The notes: generated from the sequence alone by a model not told the origin. A DNA stretch of 63,375 nucleotides from Rhodothermales bacterium (GCA_040221055.1 JAVJVN010000011.1:1-63375), one strand, 5' to 3'. Counted from the first letter of the stretch, positions 8,435-17,328 are shown. Made by a program: numbers and translations.

Positions 8435-8516
8435 AGCCGAGCACGAATGAGCTTATCGCGGCCGGGCTGGTTTGGCATCGACTTTTCTTCGATCTTCAGG
8501 GATCAGAGGAAGGACC

Positions 8517-11480
8517 ATGCAGCGACGCAGACGTAGACGCAAACGCAGCCTATCGCAGACCGTGCTCTTGACAGGCCTGTTGGCGTGTGGATGCGGGCTG
8601 CACGCAGCCGGCGCGCTCGCTCAGGCTCCGGAATTCGAGCGGTTCGATACGGGCGACGGGCTGCCGAACAACACCGTCCACGCCCTTCACACGACTGAAG
8701 ATGGTTTCTTGTGGGTCGGCACCACGGACGGTCTGGCCCGATGGGACGGGTACCGGTTCGAGGTTTTTCGACGGGACCTGCCCAGCACGCACGTCAAGGC
8801 CATTGACGATGCGCCGGATGGGGATCTGTTCGTGTTGACCCACGACGGTTTGGTGCGCTGGAATCCCCGGACTGGTCGGCCCATGAGGGAGTGGCCCTTC
8901 GCGGATGCGCAGGCCATGCTGGTCCTGTCCGATCAAGTCTGGGTGCAAGCGAGCGGCAGCGTATTCCGTATCCGGTCGACGGTGGGTGTGCCAGTCAGAG
9001 TTCAGACAGACGCCGATGTAGGTGCTGAGCGGATTTGGGGATTTGGTAACGTCCGGACCAGCCCGGAGCGCACGTGGGGCCTGATGGAATGGGGCGGTGA
9101 CATCTGGATGTCGTCGCCCGGTGACGGCATCATCCGCATGGATCCCGAAACGCTGGAGGCAAACGTGTGGCCATGGCCGCAGGACATTGGTCCGGGAGTT
9201 CAGTTTCCTGGTCTCTTCCGCTGGAACGATCAGCTTATCGTCAGCCACGCTGAGGGAGCGTTCTCCGTGTCAGTTGGGGAAGGAGGCGCGCCCCGATTCA
9301 GTCCATTGGAAGGTGAGCGCTTCGCCGAACCCTGGCACGCGATAACCGGGCACGTCGATGGAACAGGGGCAGGCGTCGCTGGAGAATGGGTCACTATTGG
9401 GACGGATTTCGGCATCGTCAGGGGCTCGGGTTCGGGCGAGCGGATCCTTGTGGAAGCCGGGCCGACGCGGGAGCTCTCCAATGTGGTGCTGGCGGCCGCG
9501 ACCCTGCCGGACGGATCGACGTGGCTGGGAACGCGGAACGGGCTTTATCGGATGCGGACGCCGGCGGCTGCTGGCTCGCAACTGTTCATGGAGGGGGTAC
9601 CGGTACTGTCGCTGGCACGCGCGCCATCGAGCACGGACATTTGGGTCGGGACGTTCGGCCAGGGCGTGTACAGGATGCATAGTGAGGCGGTGACGGCGAG
9701 CCCAAGTGGATTGTCTGCTGCCGAACCTGTGGAAATGGGCGCCTGCAATCCCACGGTATGGACGCTGTTTATCGATGCAGCGCAACGGGTTTGGGCGGGT
9801 ACCGACGGGGGGCTGTGCCTGTGGGATGCGTCGCAGGAGCGTTTCGATCCGGTGTCGATCGGCGAGGGCGTGCACGCGATCGCAGAGCATCCCGAGGGCA
9901 CGGTGTTGGTGGGGACCACGAAAGGGCTCTGCAAAATCCAGGCCCCAGGAGGAGACGATGGTGAACAGCATCCAGTAAACTGGAAAACGGAATGCACGGG
10001 TCCCGAAGGGCACGTGCAGGGGCTGGAGGTGGATTCCGCCGGCGCGCTCTGGATGGCGCTTTTTGACGGGCGGGTGTTCCGGGACGGGACGGAACTGGAG
10101 GGAGTGACGGTAGGTGGCGAGGGGGGATGGATGATTTCGGATGTGGGCGCGGCCGTCGCCGTGTCGGGCGCATCGGGACTGACGATGGTGACGGGCGACG
10201 GCCGCGCCCACACCTTCCTGGCAGACCATATCGTGTATGGCGCGACGACGACCTCCGACGGAACGCTCTGGGCCTCGACCAGCAAGGGACTGTTTCGGGC
10301 TTCTGAGGGGGGCGGGGCCGGGGAGGAAGGGTGGCAGGCTGCAGATTTTGAGCCGATCGGTGCGCTTCAGAGTGAGTTCAACCGCCGAGCCATCCTGGCC
10401 GTGGACAGCGTGTTGTTCATAGGGGGCATGGACGGGTTGACGCGGCTGGACCGGGTGGCCCGGCCTGCGCAGCTGAACCTTGTGGTGACGCGGGTGGACG
10501 TGGTGGGCCGGGACTCATCCTACGTATTGCCGAGTCTGCCGAACGGGGGGCTGGAGCTTGCCCACGACCATGTTTCGTTCGAAATGGAGTTTTCTGCGCT
10601 GGGGGGCCGGGAGTCGCTGGTGTATCGGTATCGGCTGGAGGGGTTCGATACGAACTGGAATACACCGCCGGCCCGGACGGCGCGCTACACGAATTTACCG
10701 CCGGGCGACTACCTGCTGCGCGCCGAAGCCCGCGGCCCAGCCGCGACCGCCGAGCTCTCCATTCCCATTCACGTCCGCACAGCCTGGTTCGCCACCTGGT
10801 GGTTCCGGCTCGGCGTACTGGCGCTCATCCTGGCGGCGGCAGGCACCGGCTGGCGTCTGCGCCAAGCGCATCTGGATGCCATGGCACGCATCCGATCCCG
10901 CATTGCCAGTGATCTGCACGATGATGTAGGCAGCCGCCTGGCGGGCATTGCGCTGTTGTCGGAACTGGTGGCGAGCAGCGCATCCCTCCCCGGCACCGAG
11001 TCGGACCGACTGGAGACCATCAGCAAGACGGCGCGGGAACTAGTGACGAGCGTCAGGGACATCTCGTGGCTGGCGCATCCATCGAATGATCAAATCCAGG
11101 ATCTGGCCGACCGGATGCGGGAAGCGGCGCAGGCGCTGCTGGGCGATCGGACGTGGGAGCTGCGCGCCGACGCCGAGCATGCCAAGGATCGGCTTTCGCT
11201 GCACGTCCGCCGGCACGTTTTCCTTGTGTTCAAGGAGGCGCTGCACAACATTGGCCGCCACGCCGGCCCCACCGCCGAGGTCGACGTACGGCTCGGCGTT
11301 GAGGGAACGCGATTGGTGCTTGTCGTGTCGGACACTGGAGCCGGGTTCCTGCCGAGTGCGGCGGGCACGGGGCAGGGCCTGCGGAACATGGCGGACCGGG
11401 CGCGCGAAGTCGGCGGGACGTTGGACATCCGCTCGGCGGTGGGCGAGGGTACGACCATTACCTTGTCGGTTCCACTGTAA
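8517..11480 (+). CDS. Propeller-type sensor histidine kinase (Reg_prop / Y_Y_Y / LytS-NarX-like kinase)
   Basis: 987 residues. After a basic start and signal segment comes a periplasmic region made of two-component-regulator propeller repeats (first copy LPNNTVHALHTTEDGFLWVG, later copies through about residue 620). A Y_Y_Y-like domain follows (YRYRLEGFDTNW, YTNLPPGDYLLR), then one membrane helix (WWFRLGVLALILAAAG). The cytoplasmic kinase has its phospho-acceptor His801 in SDLHDDVGS, an N-box in FKEALHNIGRH and the DTGAGF ATP-lid motif. This is a HisKA_3-type dimerisation domain, matching the NarL-type regulator next door. ATG at 8517 is preferred over TTG at 8472 because of the good AGAGGAAGG site. 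It probably senses an extracellular carbohydrate or surface cue. Confidence 0.9.
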   Translation: MQRRRRRRKRSLSQTVLLTGLLACGCGLHAAGALAQAPEFERFDTGDGLPNNTVHALHTTEDGFLWVGTTDGLARWDGYRFEVFRRDLPSTHVKAIDDAPDGDLFVLTHDGLVRWNPRTGRPMREWPFADAQAMLVLSDQVWVQASGSVFRIRSTVGVPVRVQTDADVGAERIWGFGNVRTSPERTWGLMEWGGDIWMSSPGDGIIRMDPETLEANVWPWPQDIGPGVQFPGLFRWNDQLIVSHAEGAFSVSVGEGGAPRFSPLEGERFAEPWHAITGHVDGTGAGVAGEWVTIGTDFGIVRGSGSGERILVEAGPTRELSNVVLAAATLPDGSTWLGTRNGLYRMRTPAAAGSQLFMEGVPVLSLARAPSSTDIWVGTFGQGVYRMHSEAVTASPSGLSAAEPVEMGACNPTVWTLFIDAAQRVWAGTDGGLCLWDASQERFDPVSIGEGVHAIAEHPEGTVLVGTTKGLCKIQAPGGDDGEQHPVNWKTECTGPEGHVQGLEVDSAGALWMALFDGRVFRDGTELEGVTVGGEGGWMISDVGAAVAVSGASGLTMVTGDGRAHTFLADHIVYGATTTSDGTLWASTSKGLFRASEGGGAGEEGWQAADFEPIGALQSEFNRRAILAVDSVLFIGGMDGLTRLDRVARPAQLNLVVTRVDVVGRDSSYVLPSLPNGGLELAHDHVSFEMEFSALGGRESLVYRYRLEGFDTNWNTPPARTARYTNLPPGDYLLRAEARGPAATAELSIPIHVRTAWFATWWFRLGVLALILAAAGTGWRLRQAHLDAMARIRSRIASDLHDDVGSRLAGIALLSELVASSASLPGTESDRLETISKTARELVTSVRDISWLAHPSNDQIQDLADRMREAAQALLGDRTWELRADAEHAKDRLSLHVRRHVFLVFKEALHNIGRHAGPTAEVDVRLGVEGTRLVLVVSDTGAGFLPSAAGTGQGLRNMADRAREVGGTLDIRSAVGEGTTITLSVPL

Positions 11481-11490
11481 CACCAGGACG

Positions 11491-12171
11491 ATGGACGCGA
11501 ATACGATTGCGGTCTGGCTGATTGAGGACGATGCGCTCTTCCGCGACACGGTGGCGGCGGTGCTCAGCACGGTGGAGGACATCGCATGCACGGGCCGATT
11601 CGTGACGTGCGAGGAGGCGCTGGAAAGGCTGGCGGCGGCGGATGGCGATTCCCGAATAACAGACGTGCAAGGTCCGGACGTTATCCTGCTCGACATCGGG
11701 CTTCCGGGAATGGGCGGGCTGGAGGGCATCCCGCGTCTGCGGACGGCGGCGCCCCAGGCCGAAATCGTCATTCTGACCGTCCATGAAGACAGTGATCGCG
11801 TGTTCGATGCGATCTCTCGGGGCGCCAGCGGATACGTTCTGAAGCCGTCCACGGCAGAAGGCATCGTACGGGCCGTGCGGGCCGCGTATCGTGGCGAATC
11901 GCCCATCACACCGCGCATTGCCCGTCGCATCCTGGATCGATTCAAGGGGACGCCTCCCGAATACGGCCTGTCGGACCGGGAGCGGGACGTGTTGGAGCTG
12001 ATGGTGACCGGCATGACCAAGCGGGCCATGGCCGAGGCGCTGACGCTGTCTGTGCACACCATCGATCAGCACGTGCGGCACATCTACGCCAAGCTGGATG
12101 TGAACACGCGGGGCCTGGCGGTGGCAAAGGCGGTGGGGGAAGGGCTCTTGGGGCCGAGGCCCACAGAATAA
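11491..12171 (+). CDS. NarL/FixJ-family response regulator
   Basis: 226 residues. The receiver domain has the acidic pair IEDD near the N-terminus, phospho-acceptor Asp68 in LLDIGLPGMGG, a conserved Thr in ILTVHED and Lys in VLKPSTAEG. The C-terminus is a LuxR-type helix-turn-helix: LSDRERDVLELMVTGMTKRA, then HTIDQHVRHIYAKL. It begins 10 bases after the kinase stop and is the obvious partner. The next gene downstream is the secreted adhesin-esterase fusion, only 68 bases away on the same strand, so that gene is a candidate target or operon member. Confidence 0.92.
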   Translation: MDANTIAVWLIEDDALFRDTVAAVLSTVEDIACTGRFVTCEEALERLAAADGDSRITDVQGPDVILLDIGLPGMGGLEGIPRLRTAAPQAEIVILTVHEDSDRVFDAISRGASGYVLKPSTAEGIVRAVRAAYRGESPITPRIARRILDRFKGTPPEYGLSDRERDVLELMVTGMTKRAMAEALTLSVHTIDQHVRHIYAKLDVNTRGLAVAKAVGEGLLGPRPTE

Positions 12172-12178
12172 CGCGTTT

Positions 12179-12230
12179 GCGTCATGTGCCGGACAGGACC
12201 CGCGGATAGGTTGCAGGAGCAACCTGACGC
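12179..12230 (+). promoter_or_regulatory. Structured leader of the adhesin-esterase gene
   Basis: AGGTTGC (12208-12214) and GCAACCT (12219-12225) form a perfect 7-bp stem around the purine loop AGGA. An outer stem GCGTC (12179-12183) with GACGC (12226-12230) can close the structure. The only ribosome-binding-like sequence upstream of the ATG at 12240 is this loop, about 21 bases away. No T-run follows, so termination is unlikely; a translational control element is possible. Confidence 0.4.
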
Positions 12231-12239
12231 CCCGGTACC

Positions 12240-15200
12240 ATGCGCTTTTTTCTCGTCCTCTGTCTGGCCACTGCCACAAACGTCTTCGCCCAGGCCGATC
12301 TGAGCCTCTCCGTGAGCGGCGTCCCGGCCGATGAAATCCGGGGCGGCAATTTCACGGCGCAGTACGAGGTGCACAACGCCGGGCCGCAGGATACGAACGG
12401 GAATGTCGTGGTGACCATTGCGTTGGACAACGCATCCATCCAATCCCTGAATGGCGGCGTCGGCGGGACGGTGAACCAGACCGATGCGCAGAATGCCACC
12501 GTGACGTATCCGTCGTTTCCCTTCGGACTGACCGTCACGAACGACGTCATCATCGTGACCAACGGCAGCGGCGGGGATGCGACGGTGACCATTTCGGTGG
12601 CGACGGGGAACGACTCAAACACGACAAACAATGCATTCACCGCGACCGTCACGGTGCCCACGCGGCCCGAGGGCGATCTGAATGGCACGGTTTACAAGGA
12701 CGTGAACAAGAACGGCGAGGTGGACGACGGCGATACGCCCATCGAGGGCGTCCAGATCTCGCTGAACACCGGCACGTCGCGGACCACCAATGCCGAGGGT
12801 TATTTCGAGTGGATTGACCTGTTCCGCCGGCCCTACGACGTGACGGTCGGCCTCCCAGAGGGTTTTACCCAGGTCATCCCCGAGACGAATCCGTTCACGG
12901 TCGATGTGGTGGATGGTGGCGTCACGACCGTGGTCATCCTGCTCAACGATGAGAACGAGGTGGTACCGGGACGCGTTTCGGGGATCCTTACCATTGACCG
13001 GACGGGCAATGGAAACCCGGTGCCCATGGAAGGCATCCGCGTGTATGATGACGGTAACGACAACGGAGTGTTCGAGCAGGCAGAGACCTCGACCCTGACC
13101 GATGCCGAGGGGGTCTTCGACTTCGAGAATCTGACGCCGGGAACGGTATTCCGGGTGCGCGCAGACGTGCCCGCCTATGCGGTGCCGGTCGACCCGTCGC
13201 CCGCACGCGAGGACGTGGCCATCGGTCCGGGCACGAACGCGGCCGTCTTCTATACCTACCGCTTCAGCGGCTCGGTTGCGGGTTTCGTGTACGTGGACAA
13301 CAATGCGGACGGCATGTACACGGACGGGGTGGACGACCGGTTGCCGCTCGACGAGGATGATTTGGAGTTGCTCGATACGCATGGCGTCGTGGAGGGCGCC
13401 CAGAATACGGGGGATCTCCTGGTCGGTGAGTTCCTGTTCGGAGGGCTGTATCCCGGGGAGTATATCGTGCCCATATCGCCCCCCGACGGTTGGGAGCGAA
13501 GCGAGTTTCCGGGCGCGATGGTCGTGAGCGAAGCCAACCCGTTTCCGGACGAATACCGCCTGGGAACGTACGAGCGGGTGAACATCCGGGCCGATGCCTT
13601 CTACGACCTGAACGAGAACGGCGTGCGGGATACCGGCGAGCCACCTGCTCCCGGAATCGGCGTGACCTGCGTCAGCAGCGGGGATTGCCAGGGAATGACC
13701 GACGAATCCGATGCGCAGGGCGTGATTTCCTTCTTCCAGGTACAGCCCGGCACGTTCACGCTCAACCTGACGGCTCCCGAGGGGCCGGGGCAGTTCGTGG
13801 CGCCGGCGAACGGGCAGTTCCAGTTCACGCTCAAGTCGGGCCAGGACAACGTGGAGATGATGGTCGCCGTGAAGGAGCCCGTGAATGGGGTGCCCATCCC
13901 GGATATTCTTGTCGCCCCGTCGGCCCAGCCCGCCAATCCCGCACCGGGCGACGACGTGCAGCTGGAGGTCCTGGTCGTGAACCGGGGCACCGGCGAAGCG
14001 CTCGAGGTGAACTCGACGCATCGGCTGGTTGCGCTGGATTACGTATCGCACACAACATCGCAGGGGGGATGCGACTTCGATACCCAGGCCAACACGATTC
14101 GATGCACGCACGGGCTGATGGATGCAGGGGATACGACGCGCGTGGCCATATCGGCACGCGCATCGGTTGCCGGTCCCGCGGCGGTCGATGCGTCCGCAGT
14201 GACCTCATCCGTAGAATCCAATGAACTCAACAACCGGGTCGTGCTGGACGTGGTGGTGTCGGCGACGGAATTGACCATGGTCCTGCAGGACGAGGAAGAA
14301 CTGACCTGCACCCCCGATTGGGGGCTCATGGCCGGGGGGCGCACGTCGGAGGGCAACGATGTGCGCCTGCGCGTGCGGGTGGTAAACAGCCATCCCGATC
14401 GGGATGAGACGGTGCGGGTGGCGCTCGAGGGCCTGGCGTCGCAGGTAAGTCTGCCCGAGCAGACCGTTGTGGTGCCCGCCCAGGACCTTGTGGTGGTTGA
14501 ATTCCGCTTTTCGACCGAAGGGTGGGCCTGGAACGCGGACGGGACGCCCCGGGAAGAGGCGTATCCGGCCGTTTTCCGACTGCGCCGCGGTGAGGAGTTG
14601 ATGAGCGAGCTTGAATACCCATTGACGGTCCTCCCGAAACCGCTTGTGCTGGTCCATGGACTCTGGAGCAATGCGGCTACCTGGGATGCATGGCCGGCGT
14701 ACGCCACGGCAGCCCATCCCGGCTGGGACGGACGCGTGTTTGCGGTCAACACCATGGATACCGGAACGATCACCTTTGCAGGCAAGCGGCTTGCCGCAGC
14801 GACGTTCACCCGGACCACCATTGCCCAGAACGCCGAGGCGATGGACGCCTTCATTGCCAACGTGCGGAATGAGACCGGATCGTGCCACATCGACATCGTC
14901 GGCCACTCGATGGGCGGACTGATTTCGCGCAAGTTCATCCATGAGCACATGCCGGAACTGGAAACGGATGGTCGACCGCTGACGGACAAGCTCATCATGC
15001 TCGGAACGCCCAATCAGGGAAGCCCATGCGTAGAGCCCGCCATGGCACTGTACGTGCATGCGCAGTACGAGCAGCTGCGTAATCCGCCGACCGATCCCGC
15101 GGACCGGTTGACCTTCCCGCCGAACAACATCATAGAGCTGGATCGTGATGTCATGGGCCGGTTCAACGATCGGGTATCCAACAAGAAAGGCGTCACGTTC

Positions 15201-16361
15201 GACGTGCTGGCCGGTGCGACCATCCCGACGACATGCCAGGTCACCAATCCCGGCGACCTGCTGGTAGAGCGGCGCAGCGCCTTCGCGCTGGACCGCCCCA
15301 CGATCGTCGACGCGGAAACCGTGTGGGACATCACCCACATCAGCATGACGAGCGACGAGCCGCTGTTCACCGAGTTCGTCTTGCCGCGGCTGAAGCCGTC
15401 CGGTGGTTCCCAAGAGCCGGTGAGCACGGTGGCGGCCGCGTCGTCGGCCGCAGCGTCGTCGACGGATGCGGGTGTGTCGGAGGTGTATACCGTGAACCAT
15501 GATGTCGCTTCGGGCGATGCCGTTTTCGAGGTCGGTTCATTCGAAGCGATGTCCGTGGTGCTGTTCGTGCCGGACCATGTGACGACGCAGCTCCTGGACC
15601 CGATCGGGGCCGTCGTATGGGAAGTGCTGGCGGAATCCGATGCGGCGAACGCCTACTTCCGGTCCGCGACCGTGGAATCGCCGGAGGTGGGTACGTGGCG
15701 TCTGACCTTCGCGTCGTCGGAACCGCTAACCGACGCCTCCGCGAGCTTCAGTGTCTACGCGCGGAACCCGTCGTTTGCCGTGGAGGCGACATTCGGCGAG
15801 CCGGTAGCCGACATCGTGCCCGTTCTGGCTACCGTGACGGTGGATGGCATGCCGGGCTCGGCGGTCGTCGAGGCGGAAGCGGTCGGGGAGACCATAACGA
15901 CGCGTCCGCTGTTCGATGATGGCGCGCACGGCGACGGGCTCGCCGGCGACGGCATCTACGGTGGCCAGGTGGCGGTTGGCGCCGCCGGAACCGCCATCGT
16001 CGCCGTGCGCGCCACACGGGACGGCGAAACCCGCCGCGTGCAGTCCATCGTGGAGGTTGTGACCGTCACGGATACGGAGCCTGCGGGAGCGGAAATCCCA
16101 TCGGAATTCCGGATGGCGAACATCTACCCCAACCCCATGTCCGGCAACGGGATGTTGGAAGTACACCTGCCGTCCGAGACCTCCGTTTCCGTTCGGCTGT
16201 TCGACACGCTCGGACGTCAGGTCGAGCGCGTGGCGGACACCCACCTGGCCGCGGGCGTCCACCGCATTCCCGTGGACGTGCGCGCCGCCGCCGGCGTGTA
16301 TCTCCTGGTTGTGGAGACCCGGTCAGGCCGCAGCCACCGGCAGATCGTGATTACCCGATAG
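12240..16361 (+). CDS. Secreted multidomain protein: SdrD-B-like repeats, alpha/beta-hydrolase, T9SS sorting domain
   Basis: 1373 residues. Order: signal peptide (cleavage after VFA); a DUF11-like beta domain (about 20-140); four SdrD-B-like repeats (about 142-225, 245-330, 343-440, 447-520) with calcium-type signatures such as DVNKNGEVDDGD and DLNENGVRDTGE; a CARDB-like domain (about 560-680). Next comes an alpha/beta-hydrolase (about 800-1045) with oxyanion motif LVHGLWSN, nucleophile Ser890 in GHSMGG, Asp1006 in NPGDLLVERRSA and His1033 in THISM, a complete lipase/PGAP1-like triad. After beta-rich modules, including DDGAHGDGLAGDGIYGG, the C-terminal 75 residues are a T9SS sorting domain (IYPNPMSG to RQIVITR). 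It should be exported through T9SS and displayed or released. Substrate unknown; an ester or lipid is likely. It follows the sensor pair closely. Confidence 0.85.
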   Translation: MRFFLVLCLATATNVFAQADLSLSVSGVPADEIRGGNFTAQYEVHNAGPQDTNGNVVVTIALDNASIQSLNGGVGGTVNQTDAQNATVTYPSFPFGLTVTNDVIIVTNGSGGDATVTISVATGNDSNTTNNAFTATVTVPTRPEGDLNGTVYKDVNKNGEVDDGDTPIEGVQISLNTGTSRTTNAEGYFEWIDLFRRPYDVTVGLPEGFTQVIPETNPFTVDVVDGGVTTVVILLNDENEVVPGRVSGILTIDRTGNGNPVPMEGIRVYDDGNDNGVFEQAETSTLTDAEGVFDFENLTPGTVFRVRADVPAYAVPVDPSPAREDVAIGPGTNAAVFYTYRFSGSVAGFVYVDNNADGMYTDGVDDRLPLDEDDLELLDTHGVVEGAQNTGDLLVGEFLFGGLYPGEYIVPISPPDGWERSEFPGAMVVSEANPFPDEYRLGTYERVNIRADAFYDLNENGVRDTGEPPAPGIGVTCVSSGDCQGMTDESDAQGVISFFQVQPGTFTLNLTAPEGPGQFVAPANGQFQFTLKSGQDNVEMMVAVKEPVNGVPIPDILVAPSAQPANPAPGDDVQLEVLVVNRGTGEALEVNSTHRLVALDYVSHTTSQGGCDFDTQANTIRCTHGLMDAGDTTRVAISARASVAGPAAVDASAVTSSVESNELNNRVVLDVVVSATELTMVLQDEEELTCTPDWGLMAGGRTSEGNDVRLRVRVVNSHPDRDETVRVALEGLASQVSLPEQTVVVPAQDLVVVEFRFSTEGWAWNADGTPREEAYPAVFRLRRGEELMSELEYPLTVLPKPLVLVHGLWSNAATWDAWPAYATAAHPGWDGRVFAVNTMDTGTITFAGKRLAAATFTRTTIAQNAEAMDAFIANVRNETGSCHIDIVGHSMGGLISRKFIHEHMPELETDGRPLTDKLIMLGTPNQGSPCVEPAMALYVHAQYEQLRNPPTDPADRLTFPPNNIIELDRDVMGRFNDRVSNKKGVTFDVLAGATIPTTCQVTNPGDLLVERRSAFALDRPTIVDAETVWDITHISMTSDEPLFTEFVLPRLKPSGGSQEPVSTVAAASSAAASSTDAGVSEVYTVNHDVASGDAVFEVGSFEAMSVVLFVPDHVTTQLLDPIGAVVWEVLAESDAANAYFRSATVESPEVGTWRLTFASSEPLTDASASFSVYARNPSFAVEATFGEPVADIVPVLATVTVDGMPGSAVVEAEAVGETITTRPLFDDGAHGDGLAGDGIYGGQVAVGAAGTAIVAVRATRDGETRRVQSIVEVVTVTDTEPAGAEIPSEFRMANIYPNPMSGNGMLEVHLPSETSVSVRLFDTLGRQVERVADTHLAAGVHRIPVDVRAAAGVYLLVVETRSGRSHRQIVITR

Positions 16362-16412
16362 GCCGATCCTGGTATACCGTCCACCAATTCCAGGAACCAG
16401 GTACGCAAGGCA

Positions 16413-16429
16413 GTGTCTAATAATGACAC
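16413..16429 (+). promoter_or_regulatory. Small dyad at the hicA start, candidate HicB operator
   Basis: GTGTC (16413-16417) and GACAC (16425-16429) flank TAATAAT, which itself resembles a -10 element. The dyad overlaps the listed GTG start. HicB proteins with ribbon-helix-helix domains usually repress their own promoter at short palindromes, so this is a reasonable operator candidate. No good -35 box was found. Confidence 0.4.
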
Positions 16430-16697
16430 CATTCATCTTTCCAGCAAACATCGAAGGACGATGGCCTCGATCTTTGAAGATCCGGTCCGTTCAAACGTGA
16501 AGTGGATGGACGTGGAAAGATTGTTGCGTGCACTCGGTGCAGACCTGACTGAAGGGCGCGGCTTTCGCGTTCGAATCCATTTACGAGGTGTTCGAGCCGT
16601 CTTCCATCGTCCACACCCCGAGCCTGACACGGACAAGGGCGCTCTACGGTCAATGCGACGTTTCTTGAATGAGGCTGGAATCAATCCCCATGCGTGA
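16413..16697 (+). CDS. hicA: HicA-family toxin (mRNA interferase)
   Basis: 94 residues. HicA toxins are small double-stranded-RNA-binding-fold proteins that cut mRNA using a conserved histidine. The family pattern is clear: SKHRRTMASIFEDPVRSN, then DVERLLRALGA, GRGFRVRI, and the histidine-rich VFHRPHPEP followed by KGALRSMRRFL. In most relatives the loop reads GRGSRVR; here Phe replaces Ser. The start is a GTG; the conserved SKHR stretch would be lost if the ATG at 16461 were used, so the longer form is preferred. It overlaps hicB by 8 bases. Confidence 0.87.
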   Translation: MSNNDTIHLSSKHRRTMASIFEDPVRSNVKWMDVERLLRALGADLTEGRGFRVRIHLRGVRAVFHRPHPEPDTDKGALRSMRRFLNEAGINPHA

Positions 16698-17019
16698 TAT
16701 GCTGACTTACAAGGGCTATACGGGACGTGTTGAGTACGACGACGAATCTGGCCTGCTGCACGGAGAAGTGCTGGATCTCAGGGATGTCGTCACGTTTCAA
16801 GGCAAGAGCGTGGAAGAAATCCGGCAGTCGTTTCGCGACTCAATCGACGATTATCTGGATTTCTGTCGGGATCGGGGAGAAGAACCGGACAGGCCTTTTT
16901 CTGGAAGACTCATGCTTCGTCTCCCACCGGAATTGCATCGAAAAGTCCATGTGCGGGCCCAGCACGAGGGTAAAAGCCTGAACCAATGGATTTCGGATCG
17001 CTTGGCCATTGCGGATTGA
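16690..17019 (+). CDS. hicB: HicB-family antitoxin
   Basis: 109 residues. It should neutralise HicA and repress the pair. The N-terminal half is the partial RNase H-like HicB fold (YKGYTGRVEYDDESGLLHGE, then VVTFQGKSVEEI and DSIDDYLDFCRDRGE). The C-terminus is a ribbon-helix-helix DNA-binding segment (SGRLMLRLPPELHRKVH, then EGKSLNQWISDRL). ATG at 16690 gives an 8-base overlap with hicA; ATG at 16699 is the alternative. A family 1 repeat starts 25 bases after the stop. Confidence 0.9.
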   Translation: MRDMLTYKGYTGRVEYDDESGLLHGEVLDLRDVVTFQGKSVEEIRQSFRDSIDDYLDFCRDRGEEPDRPFSGRLMLRLPPELHRKVHVRAQHEGKSLNQWISDRLAIAD

Positions 17020-17043
17020 CACGATTCGTCCATCATGTAGGGT

Positions 17044-17204
17044 AGGTTCATCCTATCAAACGCTGGAGTGACCCTTTCGAGGTGACCGGAATTGGTCATG
17101 CAGAAACAGGTTGATCCTTTCGAAGAGATAGGCCGATCCTTCTTCTGCACCCCACTTCGGGAAACCACACCAAAACCCGATTTTCCATTCGATAGGAAGA
17201 GCCT
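17044..17204. repeat. Inverted-repeat element family 1, copy B
   Basis: A 161-bp element between hicB and icmF. The left end AGGTTCATCCTATCAAA (17044-17060) pairs with the right end CCATTCGATAGGAAGAGCCT (17185-17204), which is identical to copy A. The middle shares TGCAGAAACAGG and TTCTTCTGCACCCCACTT with copy A. It has an extra 22 bp that duplicates the GATCCTT block. Together with the family 2 copy at 17219-17323 it accounts for nearly all of the 309 bases between hicB (ends 17019) and icmF (ends 17329). Confidence 0.75.
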
Positions 17205-17218
17205 GTCCGGTGGCAGCT

Positions 17219-17323
17219 CGGGCGCGGATTGAGGGATTGACGGGCCTCCATCTCCCATGAAAGGGCGCCGCCCACAATGAATATTGGAGATGGCCGACCG
17301 GAAGTCCCTGCAATCCGCGCCCG
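17219..17323. repeat. Palindromic repeat family 2, copy 2
   Basis: A 105-bp element immediately downstream of the icmF stop. Left arm CGGGCGCGGATT (17219-17230) is the exact reverse complement of AATCCGCGCCCG (17312-17323), with AGGG/CCCT blocks just inside. A nested perfect stem CCATCTCC/GGAGATGG lies within, and the GATGGCCGACCG core matches copy 1. It may fold as a branched hairpin. No T-run follows on the icmF strand, so it is not a classic terminator although it could protect the mRNA 3' end. Confidence 0.68.
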
Positions 17324-17328
17324 AAAAA

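Noticed and set aside
12208-12225. Hairpin after the response regulator as a terminator
   Set aside because: No T-run follows and the sequence leads directly into the next gene's start.
16569-16578. GTTCGAATCC, resembling a tRNA T-arm
   Set aside because: It lies inside hicA, and no acceptor stem, anticodon arm or CCA-compatible end could be drawn around it.
17219-17323. Family 2 copy 2 as the icmF intrinsic terminator
   Set aside because: The position is right but there is no T-run after the stem on the icmF strand, and the same element occurs elsewhere away from gene ends.
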